In this document: positions 40,874 to 50,066 of the stretch, in pieces
Position numbering within the stretch: position 1 is the first letter of the stretch
How the letters are laid out: each line of letters starts with the position of its first letter
Assembly: GCA_017745235.1 (NCBI GenBank)
Contig: JAGHZU010000002.1
Span: 62,001-126,000 of the forward strand
Origin: Caulobacter sp.
Lineage (GTDB): Bacteria > Pseudomonadota > Alphaproteobacteria > Caulobacterales > Caulobacteraceae
Direction of reading: 5' to 3'
DNA length: 64,000 nt
Translations under genes and position numbers: made by a program
The notes under the pieces: model-generated
Told to the model about the DNA's origin: nothing
What the model saw: only the letters and a program-made list of their open reading frames with translations
Database searches by the model: none

Positions 40874-42928
40874 ATGACCAGGACCATGCTGTTGGCGAGC
40901 GTCGCCGCCGCCATTCTCGCCGCCGCCGGCTCGGCCCAGGCCCAACAGACGCCGACCGCCGCACCGGCGGCCTCGGACCAGGCCGCCCAGAAGGGCGTGC
41001 TGGTCTTCACGCCCGACTTCTTCGCCTCCCAGCGTCCCAACACCGCCCAGGACATGGTCAACCGGGTGCCCGGCTTCGTCATCGACGACGGCAGCGGCGC
41101 GCGCGGCTTCGAAGGCGCGGTCGGCAACGTGCTCATCAACGGCAACCGCCCGGCTTCCAAGAACGACACCGGCTCCAACGTGCTAGGCCGCACGCCGGCC
41201 GACCGGGTCGAACGCATCGAGCTGATCCGGGGCGGCGCGGCCGGCATCGACATGCAGGGCTATGCGACCGTCGTGAACGTGGTGCTGAAGGCCGGCGCCA
41301 ATCGCCAGTCGATCCTGACCTGGAACGCCAGCGTGTTCGACGGCGGCCATGACGTCTATGGCGGAAGCTACCAGTTCACCTCGACCAAGGACGACCGCAC
41401 GTGGAGCGTGCTGCTCAGCGATGGCAACAGCACCAACGACTCCAACGGCAAGGGCCGCGCCATTCGCCGTGACGCGACCGGCAAGGTGGTGCGCGACGAG
41501 GCTTTCTCGAACGACGGCTGGGGCGGCGGGGACTCGATCCGCGTGAACTATTCGGGTCCGGTCACCGGCGGCAAGCTGGAGGCCACGGCCAGGTACGGGA
41601 TCCACGACTGGCAGGAGTGGCAGCGGATCGAGTCCGACGCCGTCCTGCGCCACAGCGACTACGCCGAGGACACCAAGTCGGGCGAACTGGGCCTGACCTG
41701 GATCCGGCCACTGGCCCCGGGCTGGACGCTGGAGACCCGCGCCATGCACGAGTTCGAGCGCTTCGACGACGTCTCGACCGCCAGCGACAGCGAGGAGGGC
41801 CTGGACCAGCGGTTCACGGCCAAGGGCAAGTCCTCGGAATCGATCCTGCGCGGCCTGGTGCGGCGCGAGCGCAACGCCTCCCTGACGCTCGAGGCCGGGG
41901 GCGAAGTCGCCTACAACATGCTCGACACCAACCAGGCCTATGTCGAGAACGGCGAGAAGATCGAACTGCCGTCGGCCTCGGTGAAGGTCGAGGAGGTGCG
42001 GGGCGAGGCCTTCGTGAAAGCGACCTGGCGCGCCAACCCCAAGCTGACCCTGGAGGGCGGGGTGCGCCTTGAGACCTCGACCATCAAGCAGACGGGCGGC
42101 GAGATCGATGTCGAGAAGAGCTTCTTCTACGCCAAGCCGCGCTTCCAGCTGACCTGGACGCCCAAGGCCAACCATCAGGTGCGCTTCCGCTTCGAGCGCG
42201 AACTGGGCCAGCTGGATTTCAACGATTTCGCCGCCTCGGCCGAGTTCACCGACGGCAATGTGTTCGCCGGCAACGTCGAGCTGGCGCCCGAGCAGCGCTG
42301 GATCAGCGAAGTGACGTTCGAGCGCCGCTTCTGGGGCCAGGGCGTGGTGTCGCTGGGGCTGCGCCACGACGAGATCATCGGCGTGATCGACCGCCTGCCC
42401 CTGCCCGGCGGCCTGGCCGCGACCGGCAACATCGGCGACGGCACGCTCGACAAGATCACCCTGAACATCGTGGTGCCGGTCGACCGGTTCGGCATCCCCG
42501 GCGGTCGCTTCACCTTCAAGAACGACTGGAACGACACTCACGTCACCGACCCGACCACGCACCTCAAGCGCCCGATCTCGGAGATCCGTCCCACCCAGGC
42601 CAATATCGGCTTCCAGCAGGACATCGTCTCCTGGAAGACCCAATGGGGGATCAACTGGCTGCCGCTGCTGGGTCGCGGAACCTACGCGCCCGACCAGACG
42701 GGCGGCTGGCGCGGCGCCGGCTATCTGGAAGGCTTCGTCGAGTACAAGCCCACCCCGACCCTGGCCGTCCGCGTGCAGATGAACGTCTGGGACGACTTCG
42801 TGGTCTATCGCACCGTCTATGCCGCCCGGCCGACGGCCCAGGATCCCGCGCGGCCGGTGAAGTTCTCGGAGGAGCGCGACATCAACCCCAACACCTTCTG
42901 GACGATCCGGGTGCGCAAGACCTTCTAG
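40874..42928 (+). CDS. TonB-dependent outer-membrane receptor of putative glycan cassette
   Basis: 684 residues from ATG 40874 with GAGGGGGA upstream. Signal peptide (MTRTMLLASVAAAILAAAGSAQA), plug domain (RPNTAQDMVNRVPGFVIDDGSGARGFEGAVGNVLINGNRPASKNDTG ... VERIELIRGGAAGIDMQGYATVVNVVL) and a barrel ending in FWTIRVRKTF. The short plug and the absence of a CarboxypepD or STN extension make it a compact receptor. The two following genes encode a secreted esterase and a secreted glycoside hydrolase, which suggests an oligosaccharide substrate instead of a metal. Confidence 0.86.
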   Translation: MTRTMLLASVAAAILAAAGSAQAQQTPTAAPAASDQAAQKGVLVFTPDFFASQRPNTAQDMVNRVPGFVIDDGSGARGFEGAVGNVLINGNRPASKNDTGSNVLGRTPADRVERIELIRGGAAGIDMQGYATVVNVVLKAGANRQSILTWNASVFDGGHDVYGGSYQFTSTKDDRTWSVLLSDGNSTNDSNGKGRAIRRDATGKVVRDEAFSNDGWGGGDSIRVNYSGPVTGGKLEATARYGIHDWQEWQRIESDAVLRHSDYAEDTKSGELGLTWIRPLAPGWTLETRAMHEFERFDDVSTASDSEEGLDQRFTAKGKSSESILRGLVRRERNASLTLEAGGEVAYNMLDTNQAYVENGEKIELPSASVKVEEVRGEAFVKATWRANPKLTLEGGVRLETSTIKQTGGEIDVEKSFFYAKPRFQLTWTPKANHQVRFRFERELGQLDFNDFAASAEFTDGNVFAGNVELAPEQRWISEVTFERRFWGQGVVSLGLRHDEIIGVIDRLPLPGGLAATGNIGDGTLDKITLNIVVPVDRFGIPGGRFTFKNDWNDTHVTDPTTHLKRPISEIRPTQANIGFQQDIVSWKTQWGINWLPLLGRGTYAPDQTGGWRGAGYLEGFVEYKPTPTLAVRVQMNVWDDFVVYRTVYAARPTAQDPARPVKFSEERDINPNTFWTIRVRKTF

Positions 42929-43007
42929 GCCCGAAGAGCCACCACCGGTTGCGCGACGCCGCCCGTCCACGGCACAGTCGCGGCGAGCAAGAGGGGAGCC
43001 CGCCGCG

Positions 43008-44747
43008 ATGCGCCGCACGATCACCACCGCCCTGACCGGCGCACTCGCTTTGGGACTGGCCGGCGGCGCGCCCCTCGGCGCCCGGGCCGCGGATCAGGCC
43101 ATCCAGGTTTCTTTCCCTGCGACAATGAGCGCCCAACCGCTGGACGGCCGGCTGCTGGTGCTGCTGTCCAGCGACCCCTCGGCCGAGCCCCGCGAGCAGA
43201 TCGGCTTCGATCTGAAGACCCAGATGGTGTTCGGCCAGAACGTCGAGGGCCTGACGCCTGGCGCCAAGGCCAGGGTGGATGCGGCGGCGTTCGGCTGGCC
43301 GGTGCGCAGCCTGTCGGCCGTGAAGCCTGGCAAGTATCGGCTGCAGGTGGTGCTGAACCGCTACGACACCTTCCGCAGGTCCGACGGTTCGGTGGTCAGC
43401 CTGCCGCCCGACCAGGGCGAAGGCCAGCATTGGAACACCAAGCCGGGCAACCTCTATTCCGAGCCGGTCGAGGTGACGATTGGGCCGGACGGCCCCGCCA
43501 CGCTGGAGGTCAGCCTGGACCGGAAGATCCCGCCGATCCCGCGCAAGGCCGACACCCCGTACGTCAAGCACATCCGTATCAAGAGCGAACTCCTGAGCAA
43601 GTTCTGGGGCCGGCCGATGTACCTGGGCGCCCACGTCCTGGTTCCCGAGGGCTTCGACACCCATCCGCAGGCCCGCTACCCGCTGATGGTCTTTCACGGC
43701 CACTATCCGGACGACATCGGCGGCTTTCGCACCACGCCGCCCGATCCCGACCTGAAGCCGGACTATTCCGAGCGCTTTCATCTGGCCGGCTACAACCGCA
43801 TCCAGCAGCAGGAGGCCTACGACTTCTACCGCCGCTGGATCTCCAAGGACTTTCCCCGCTTCCTCGTGGTCGAGATCGAGCACGCCAATCCCTATTACGA
43901 CGACAGCTACGCGGTGAACTCGGCCAATCTGGGCCCCTATGGCGACGCCATCAACAAGGAGCTGATCCCGGAGATCGAAAGGCGCTTCCGGGGCCTGGGC
44001 CAGGGCTGGGCGCGCTTCACCTACGGCGGCTCGACCGGCGGCTGGGAGGCCATGGCCACCCAGGTCTTCTATCCGGACATGTACAACGGCGCCTTCGCCG
44101 CCTGTCCCGATCCGATCACCTTCCGTCAGTACACCGTCATAGACCTCTACAAGGACAAGAACGCCTACGTGCTCGAAGGCGCCCATCGCTCGATCGAGCG
44201 ACCCGGCTTCCGCAACTACCTGGGCGAGGTCTTCGCCACCCAGCGCGACATCAACAGCTACGAACTGGCCCTGGGCGACAAGGGCCGCTCGGGCGAGCAG
44301 TACGACATCTGGCAGGCGGTCTACGGGCCGCAGGGACCGGACGGCTATCCCAAGCCGATCTACGACAAGGTCACCGGCGTGATCGACCCGGCGGTCGCCG
44401 CCTACTGGCGCGAGCACTACGACCTGACGCACATCGTCGAGCGCGACTGGAAGACCCTGGGGCCCAAGCTCCAGGGCAAGCTGCACATCTATGTCGGGCG
44501 CGGCGACAACTACTACCTCAACAACGCCGTCTACCTGGCGCAAGAAACGCTGGAGAGCCTGAAGGACCCGCCCTATGGCGGGGAGGTGGCCTATGGCGAC
44601 AAGGACGAGCACTGCTGGAACGGCGACAAGACCCAGCCCAACGCCATCGGCCGCCTGCGCTACAACACCTTCTACCTGCCCAAGATCCTGGACCGGATCG
44701 CCAAGACCGCACCGCCGGGATCCGACCTGACCAGCTGGCGCTACTGA
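43008..44747 (+). CDS. Secreted alpha/beta-hydrolase, putative esterase
   Basis: 579 residues with a signal peptide (MRRTITTALTGALALGLAGGAPLGARA). Residues about 30-190 form a beta-rich accessory region. From about 200 there is an esterase-D-like hydrolase domain (PMYLGAHVLVPEGFDTHPQARYPLMVFHGHYP). The nucleophile elbow is FTYGGSTGGWEAMA with Ser342, and GDKDEHCWNGD supplies a candidate catalytic His535. Likely periplasmic or extracellular and active on ester groups such as acylated sugars, but the substrate is unproven. It lies 79 nt after the receptor and 43 nt before the glycoside hydrolase. Confidence 0.78.
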   Translation: MRRTITTALTGALALGLAGGAPLGARAADQAIQVSFPATMSAQPLDGRLLVLLSSDPSAEPREQIGFDLKTQMVFGQNVEGLTPGAKARVDAAAFGWPVRSLSAVKPGKYRLQVVLNRYDTFRRSDGSVVSLPPDQGEGQHWNTKPGNLYSEPVEVTIGPDGPATLEVSLDRKIPPIPRKADTPYVKHIRIKSELLSKFWGRPMYLGAHVLVPEGFDTHPQARYPLMVFHGHYPDDIGGFRTTPPDPDLKPDYSERFHLAGYNRIQQQEAYDFYRRWISKDFPRFLVVEIEHANPYYDDSYAVNSANLGPYGDAINKELIPEIERRFRGLGQGWARFTYGGSTGGWEAMATQVFYPDMYNGAFAACPDPITFRQYTVIDLYKDKNAYVLEGAHRSIERPGFRNYLGEVFATQRDINSYELALGDKGRSGEQYDIWQAVYGPQGPDGYPKPIYDKVTGVIDPAVAAYWREHYDLTHIVERDWKTLGPKLQGKLHIYVGRGDNYYLNNAVYLAQETLESLKDPPYGGEVAYGDKDEHCWNGDKTQPNAIGRLRYNTFYLPKILDRIAKTAPPGSDLTSWRY

Positions 44748-44790
44748 CGATCGCTTGACGCCGCGGCCGCAAGGGACCAAGGCGCCGGTC

Positions 44791-46929
44791 ATGCGCCCTG
44801 TCCCGTTTCTCGCCTGCCTGCTGGCTGTCGCCCCATCCCTCGGGGCGGCCGCGCCCGTTCAGGTCGACCGAGTGACCATCGACCTGACCGCGGGCCGGCC
44901 CGCCAACCGGGCGGATCCCGGAGCGGCCCTGGGAGCGGGGCTGGACGGCATGGGCCGGGGCGAGGTCGCCGCCGCCTACACCCCGCACAACGTCGCGCGC
45001 ATGAAGCGGGGCGGGCTGCAGCCGATCACCTACCGCCTGCGCACCGAGCTGGGGATCGAGGCCTGGCACTGGAACCCCGAGGGAACCTGGAGCGACGCGG
45101 CCAACACCCAAGGCTACTGGACGTCCAGCGACCGGACCCGAGCGCCGATCCTGCTCAGCCACGGCTACGCCCTGCCCCGGCGCGGCGACAGTATCGATCA
45201 GGCCAACAACACCGGCTTCTCGCGCCTGGACGACGGAGACGCGAAGAGCTTCTGGAAGTCCAATCCCTATCTGGACCCGCGCTACGCCCACGCGCCGGCC
45301 CGCGCCGAATGGGCGAAGCTGGACCTGGGCGCGCGCCAGACGCTTTCGGCCGCCCGCATCCAGTGGGGAACGCCCTACGCCGTCGCCTATCGGGTGCAGG
45401 CCTGGAAGGGCGTGGACGAATACGACCCCGAGGGCCGATGGGTCGACGTCAGCGGCGGAGCGGTGACCAACGGTCAGGGCGGCGATGTCATCCTGACCTT
45501 TGCGCCCGTCGAGACCCAGTTCGTCCGCATACTGATGACCAGCTCGTCCGGAACCGCGCCGGCCGGTTCGACCGACATCCGCGATGGCCTGGGCTATGCG
45601 ATCCGCGAGCTGGGGTTCGGGGTTTTGGGCGCCGACGGCCGGTTTGTCGATCGCGTGCGCCACCGCCCCGACGGTCACGCCCAGACCTATGCGGAAGTCT
45701 CGTCCACCGATCCCTGGCACCGGGCGATCGACCTCGATCCGGAGCTGGAACAGCCGGGCCTGGACCGGGTGCTGGCCAGCGGCCTGACCCGCGGACGGCC
45801 GATGATGGTTCCCGTTGGCGTGCTGTACGACACGCCCGAGAACGGCGCGGCCCTGATCCGCTTCCTGCGCTGGCGCGGCCACCCGCCTGCGCAGGTCGAA
45901 CTGGGCGAGGAGCCCGACGGCCAGTCCGTCGATCCCGAGGCCTACGGCGCGCTGTACCTGGAGTTCGCCCGCGACCTGCGGGCCATCGATCCGACCCTGA
46001 CCTTCGGCGGGCCCAGCCTGCAGAGCGGGATCGCCGACACCTGGCTGGACGAGGATCCCGACCACTCCTGGACCCGGCGGCTGATGCGCTATCTGCGAAG
46101 CCAAGGCGCGATCGACCAACTGGGGTTCTTTTCATACGAGCGCTATCCGTTCGACGACCTGTGCGGCGACATCGAAGGCAAGCTGCGCGACCAGACCCGC
46201 CTGACGGCCGAGCTGTTCCAGCGCTTCGCCGAGGACGAGGTCCCGACGGACGTTCCCTGGGTGATCAGCGAGTACGGCTTCTCGGCCTATTCCGGCCGGG
46301 CCATGTCGGAGATGCCCAGCGCCTTGCTGAACGCCGACATCGTGGGCCAATTCCTGACCCTGGGCGGCGACGCGGCCTATCTGTTCGGCTACACGACCAA
46401 CGTGCCGATCAACCAGCACCTGGCCTGCGCGGGCTATGGCAACATGATGCTGTGGCAGGCCGACGCGAGGGGGGCGGCCCGCTGGCCCATGCCCGCCTAC
46501 TGGGCGGCCCGGATGATGACCCGCGACTGGGCCAAGCCGGGCGGCGGCGTCCACGAGATCTGGCCCGCCACGACCGCGGGCCGCGACCCGCAAGGCCGTC
46601 CCTGGATCACCGCCTACGCGTTGGAGCGCCCGGCCGGCGACTGGTCGCTGATGCTGGTCAACCGCGACAAGAGCCGGGCCCGGCCGGTGGCCGTGGGCTT
46701 CGGCGCGGGGTCGGGCTGGGCGACGGCGACCGGACGGGCGCAGGTCGTGCAATTCGGCCCGGCCCAGTACGCCTGGCGCGACGACGGTCCGCGCAGCCGC
46801 CCGGCCCGTTCCCTCCCGCCTCGGCGGTTCACGGTCAGGGCCGACGCGCCGCTGATGCTGCCCGCCTATTCGCTGACGGTGGTGCGGCTCGCACCTCAGA
46901 CCCCGCTCATCCTGCAAAAGCGGGAATGA
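44791..46929 (+). CDS. Secreted glycoside hydrolase with F5/8-type carbohydrate-binding domain
   Basis: 712 residues from ATG 44791 (upstream TTG 44755 is possible but the signal peptide MRPVPFLACLLAVAPSLGAAA begins at the ATG). Residues about 130-270 look like a discoidin/CBM32 domain (ARAEWAKLDLGARQTLSAARIQWGTPYAVAYRVQAW ... RWVDVSGGAVTNG ... TQFVRILMTSSSGTAPAG). A clan-A TIM barrel follows, with candidate acid/base Glu373 or Glu374 (VELGEEPDGQ) and nucleophile Glu494 (WVISEYGFSA). GH39- or GH5-like, but I cannot assign the family. Last gene of the receptor-esterase-hydrolase set. Confidence 0.75.
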   Translation: MRPVPFLACLLAVAPSLGAAAPVQVDRVTIDLTAGRPANRADPGAALGAGLDGMGRGEVAAAYTPHNVARMKRGGLQPITYRLRTELGIEAWHWNPEGTWSDAANTQGYWTSSDRTRAPILLSHGYALPRRGDSIDQANNTGFSRLDDGDAKSFWKSNPYLDPRYAHAPARAEWAKLDLGARQTLSAARIQWGTPYAVAYRVQAWKGVDEYDPEGRWVDVSGGAVTNGQGGDVILTFAPVETQFVRILMTSSSGTAPAGSTDIRDGLGYAIRELGFGVLGADGRFVDRVRHRPDGHAQTYAEVSSTDPWHRAIDLDPELEQPGLDRVLASGLTRGRPMMVPVGVLYDTPENGAALIRFLRWRGHPPAQVELGEEPDGQSVDPEAYGALYLEFARDLRAIDPTLTFGGPSLQSGIADTWLDEDPDHSWTRRLMRYLRSQGAIDQLGFFSYERYPFDDLCGDIEGKLRDQTRLTAELFQRFAEDEVPTDVPWVISEYGFSAYSGRAMSEMPSALLNADIVGQFLTLGGDAAYLFGYTTNVPINQHLACAGYGNMMLWQADARGAARWPMPAYWAARMMTRDWAKPGGGVHEIWPATTAGRDPQGRPWITAYALERPAGDWSLMLVNRDKSRARPVAVGFGAGSGWATATGRAQVVQFGPAQYAWRDDGPRSRPARSLPPRRFTVRADAPLMLPAYSLTVVRLAPQTPLILQKRE

Positions 46930-46953
46930 GCAGAATGAAGGCGTTGGGCGGCT

Positions 46954-48573
46954 CTAGAGCTTCAGGCGCTGGATCAGCGCCGTGGTGGAGGGATCGTGCG
47001 AACCCGCCGCGCCGCTTTCCAACTCGGGCAGGATGCGATTGGCCATCACCTTGCCCAGCTCCACCCCCCACTGATCGAAGCTGTTGATCCCCCAGATCAC
47101 GCCCTCGACGAAGGTCTTGTGTTCGTAGAGGGCGATCAGGGCCCCGAAGGCGCGCGGCGTCAGGCGGTCCATCAGCACCAGGGTCGAAGGACGATTGCCG
47201 GCGAAGGTGCGCTGGGGCGCCAGCGTGGCGATCTCGGCCTCCGGAACGCCCTTGGCCTTAAGCTCGGCCACGACGTCCTGCGTGGTGCGCCCCACCATGA
47301 AAGCCTCGGCCTGGGCCAGGAGGTTGGACAGCAGCTTCTCGTGCATGCCCGCCGGCCCCTCGTCCGATTTGGCGACGCCGATCAGCTCCATGGGGGTGAT
47401 GTCGGTCCCCTGGTGCATGCATTGGAAATAGGCATGCTGGACGTTGGTGCCTTCGTCGCCGAACACCACCGTGGCCGTGCCGCGCTTGACCGGTTCGCCA
47501 TCGGGACCCACCGACTTGCCGTTGCTCTCCATTTCCAGCTGCTGGAGGAACGAGGCCAGACGGCGCAGGCGGTGCGAGTATGGAACAACCGAGCGGGCGC
47601 GACGGTCCAGGCCGTTGCGGTTGAAGATCTGGGCCAGAGCCACCAGCACCGGGGCGTTCTTCTCGAGCGGAGCGGTGCGGAAGTGGGCGTCCATTTCGGC
47701 CGCGCCGTCCAGGAAGCCCTGGAACACGTCCCAGCCGCAGGCCACGGCCACCGACAGGCTGACCGACGACCACAGCGAATAGCGGCCGCCCACCCAGTCC
47801 CAGAAGCCGAACACGCGCTCGTCCGGCACGCCGAAGGCGGCGGTCTTGTCCAGGGCCGTGGAGATGGCGGCCAGGTGCTGATTGGCGCCGGCCTCGCCCA
47901 GGGCCGCGGCCAACCAGGCGCGGGCGGCGGTGGCGTTGGCCAGGGTCTCCTGGGTGGTGAAGGTCTTGGAGACCACGATCACCAGGGTTTCTTCCGGATC
48001 CAGGTCCGCCGTCGTCAGCAGGAACTCCGCGCCGTCGACATTGGCCACGAAGCGCAGGTCGATCTCGGGACGGACGGGACGCAGGGCGTCCCACAACAGG
48101 CGCGGCCCCAGGTCGCTGCCGCCGATGCCGATGTGCAGGATCGCCTTGAACGGTTTGCCGGTCGCGCCCTTGATCGCGCCGGAGCGGACCGCTTCTGCGA
48201 ACGCCTTCATCCGGCGACGGACGTCCTCGACCTCAGCCATGACCGGCTGGCCCAGGGCCTTGAACTCGTCGTCGGCCTTGGCGCGCAGGGCCGTGTGCAG
48301 GACCGCGCGGCCCTCGGAGCTGTTGATCGCTTCGCCGGCGAACATCCGGGCGCGCGCGCCCTCGACGTCGGCGGCGTGGGCCAGGTCCAGCGCGGACTCG
48401 AGGCCGGCCTCGTCCCAGGCCTGCTTGGAGAGGTCCAGGTGCAGGCCGGCGACGTCCAGGCTCAGGGCGTCCAGCCGCCCCGGTTCGGTGTCGAAGAACT
48501 CGACGATGCGCTTTTCACCAGCGGCCTTGGCGGCGGCTTCCAGGCGGGTCCAGGCGGCGTCGAGATCGGCCAT
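46954..48573 (-). CDS. pgi: Glucose-6-phosphate isomerase
   Basis: 539 residues from ATG 48573 (AAGGAA 7 nt upstream; the in-frame GTG at 48588 overlaps that site). Interconverts glucose-6-P and fructose-6-P. The two family signatures are present: DLGPRLLWDALRPVRPEIDLRF...VVSKTFTTQETLANA, and GVIWGINSFDQWGVELGK (PGI signature 2, usually written GXXXXNXXXDQWGVELGK). GGRYSLWSSVSLSVAVACG is also typical. In Caulobacter it would feed Entner-Doudoroff and envelope-sugar synthesis. The upstream gap has an operator-like palindrome. Confidence 0.96.
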   Translation of the reverse strand: MADLDAAWTRLEAAAKAAGEKRIVEFFDTEPGRLDALSLDVAGLHLDLSKQAWDEAGLESALDLAHAADVEGARARMFAGEAINSSEGRAVLHTALRAKADDEFKALGQPVMAEVEDVRRRMKAFAEAVRSGAIKGATGKPFKAILHIGIGGSDLGPRLLWDALRPVRPEIDLRFVANVDGAEFLLTTADLDPEETLVIVVSKTFTTQETLANATAARAWLAAALGEAGANQHLAAISTALDKTAAFGVPDERVFGFWDWVGGRYSLWSSVSLSVAVACGWDVFQGFLDGAAEMDAHFRTAPLEKNAPVLVALAQIFNRNGLDRRARSVVPYSHRLRRLASFLQQLEMESNGKSVGPDGEPVKRGTATVVFGDEGTNVQHAYFQCMHQGTDITPMELIGVAKSDEGPAGMHEKLLSNLLAQAEAFMVGRTTQDVVAELKAKGVPEAEIATLAPQRTFAGNRPSTLVLMDRLTPRAFGALIALYEHKTFVEGVIWGINSFDQWGVELGKVMANRILPELESGAAGSHDPSTTALIQRLKL

Positions 48574-48602
48574 GCGGCGTTCCTTCACACTAAGCGGTCG
48601 GA

Positions 48603-48640
48603 TTTGGTAAATCGGCGTTTACCCGGGCGGGCTTACCAAA
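48603..48640. promoter_or_regulatory. Operator-like inverted repeats upstream of pgi
   Basis: GGTAAA-TCGGCG-TTTACC at 48606-48623 is a perfect 6-bp-arm palindrome. TTTGGTAA (48603-48610) also recurs inverted as TTACCAAA (48633-48640). The layout, 30-67 nt upstream of the pgi ATG, suits a LacI-type sugar regulator or an autoregulated repressor. Confidence 0.5.
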
Positions 48641-48692
48641 CGGATACCGCAACGTCATGAAGACCAATGATGTTTTTCGCGGGGAGTGAGCC

Positions 48693-49187
48693 ATGTCCTG
48701 TGACGCCGTCGCCTTTTCCGCCATGCTCTGGTTCGCGTCGTTCAGTCCGGACGCACAGTCGGCTGGTCCGGCCCCCGCCGTGGTCCAGCCGGGCCAGGCG
48801 CCGCCCTCAGTGGCCGGCGAGCCGCTGTTCATCGACATCGTCCGGCGGGCCGGAGGCCTGAAGGCCCAGGCCAGCGCCTATCGCGAGGCCCTGCCCAAGG
48901 ACCCCGCTTCCGTCGCCAAGGCGCTGAAAGGCTTCGACGTCTTCAAGGGCAAGATCGGCGAATTGGCCGACCTGGACATGAAGGGCCACGTCACGCTGAA
49001 GGAGCGCGGCGCGGTCGACGACCTCAAGTGCATCCTGCGCGGCATCAGCCAGGACCTGCCCGAGAAGCTGAAGGCGGTTGACGAAGCCAAGACCGTCAAG
49101 GAGCAGGACCTGGCCCTGCGCGATATGGTCTATCTGCTGAACGACAACGTCGAAGTGATCACCGCTCCGCCGCAGCCGGCGGCCTAG
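48693..49187 (+). CDS. Hypothetical secreted or periplasmic protein
   Basis: 164 residues. The N-terminus (MSCDAVAFSAMLWFASFSPDAQSA) is weakly hydrophobic, then a Pro-rich stretch, then a charged helical domain (KALKGFDVFKGKIGELADLDMKGHVTLKERGAVDDLKCILRGISQDLPEKLKAVDEAKTVKEQDLALRDMVYLL) likely forming a helical bundle. GGGGAG precedes the ATG. No family recognised. Divergent from pgi. Confidence 0.7.
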   Translation: MSCDAVAFSAMLWFASFSPDAQSAGPAPAVVQPGQAPPSVAGEPLFIDIVRRAGGLKAQASAYREALPKDPASVAKALKGFDVFKGKIGELADLDMKGHVTLKERGAVDDLKCILRGISQDLPEKLKAVDEAKTVKEQDLALRDMVYLLNDNVEVITAPPQPAA

Positions 49188-49306
49188 TCGCTCCCTGCAT
49201 CGTTTCTCGACGCGAGAACCCGACGAACTTCACCGTTCGCCCTTGATCCGCCGCGGTTGCGCGCACAGAAGGGCCGCGTCCGGATCCACCCAAACGCCCC
49301 GCCTCG

Positions 49307-50047
49307 ATGACCTCGCGCCCCAAGCTCGCCCGCCTCGCCGCCGTCCTGTCCCTGGGCCTCCTGCTGGCGGGGTGCGTGTCCGAGACCAAGACCACCGTCT
49401 TCGTGCCGGTGACAGCCCCCACCCCGCCCAGTTCGCTGACGCCCCAGCCGGTGATGCTGTTCAACCAGGCCAAGCAGGGCCGCAAACTGTTCACCCTGGA
49501 CGCCGAGTTCCCCTACTGCGACGTCGAGACGGGCAAGCTGATCGTGGTGCCGCGCTGGTACGTCACCGACTTCGCCAGCGTGCCCTGGTACGGCCAGGGC
49601 GTGATCGACCCGCAGGGCCCGACGGCGCGGGCGGCCATTGTCCACGACTGGCTCTACACGATCGGCGAACCGGGCAAGCGGCAGGAGGCCGACGACATCT
49701 TCCTGCGGGCCATGCTGAAGTACGGCGTGCCGCCTTTCCAGGCCAACATCGCCTACCAGGCCGTGCGGCTGGGCGGCGAGAAGGGCTATGGCCTGCCCGG
49801 CGACTGGAAGTTCATCGACCCCAAGCGCCAGGACATGACCCAGCCGCCGCCCTTCGCCAAGCCGCGCTCGGGCGCGGTGCGGATGATGCCGCGCTGCCAG
49901 GGCTTCGGCGCCCTGATCCAGACCGGCTGGCGCGCCTATCCCCTGCCCGCCCCGGTGATCGCCGCCCCGCCGCCCGTGGTGGTGACGCGCACGCCGCTGG
50001 ACCAAGTGAAGGAACGCCTGCCATTCGGCGAGCGGAAGAAGAAGTAG
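49307..50047 (+). CDS. DUF1353 family lipoprotein
   Basis: 246 residues. The N-terminus LARLAAVLSLGLLLAGCVS has a lipobox (L-A-G-C), so it should be lipid-anchored. The body contains the DUF1353 signature: LFTLDAEFPYCDVETGKLIVVPRWYVTDFASVPWYGQGVIDPQGPTARAAIVHDWLYTIG, with the HDWLY and DFASVP blocks. The domain is best known from phages and has been likened to a cell-wall hydrolase-type fold, but activity is unproven. Here it is a chromosomal lipoprotein with a Pro-rich, basic C-terminus (FGERKKK). Confidence 0.8.
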   Translation: MTSRPKLARLAAVLSLGLLLAGCVSETKTTVFVPVTAPTPPSSLTPQPVMLFNQAKQGRKLFTLDAEFPYCDVETGKLIVVPRWYVTDFASVPWYGQGVIDPQGPTARAAIVHDWLYTIGEPGKRQEADDIFLRAMLKYGVPPFQANIAYQAVRLGGEKGYGLPGDWKFIDPKRQDMTQPPPFAKPRSGAVRMMPRCQGFGALIQTGWRAYPLPAPVIAAPPPVVVTRTPLDQVKERLPFGERKKK

Positions 50048-50066
50048 GCAGGGCGCCGGGAGGCTC

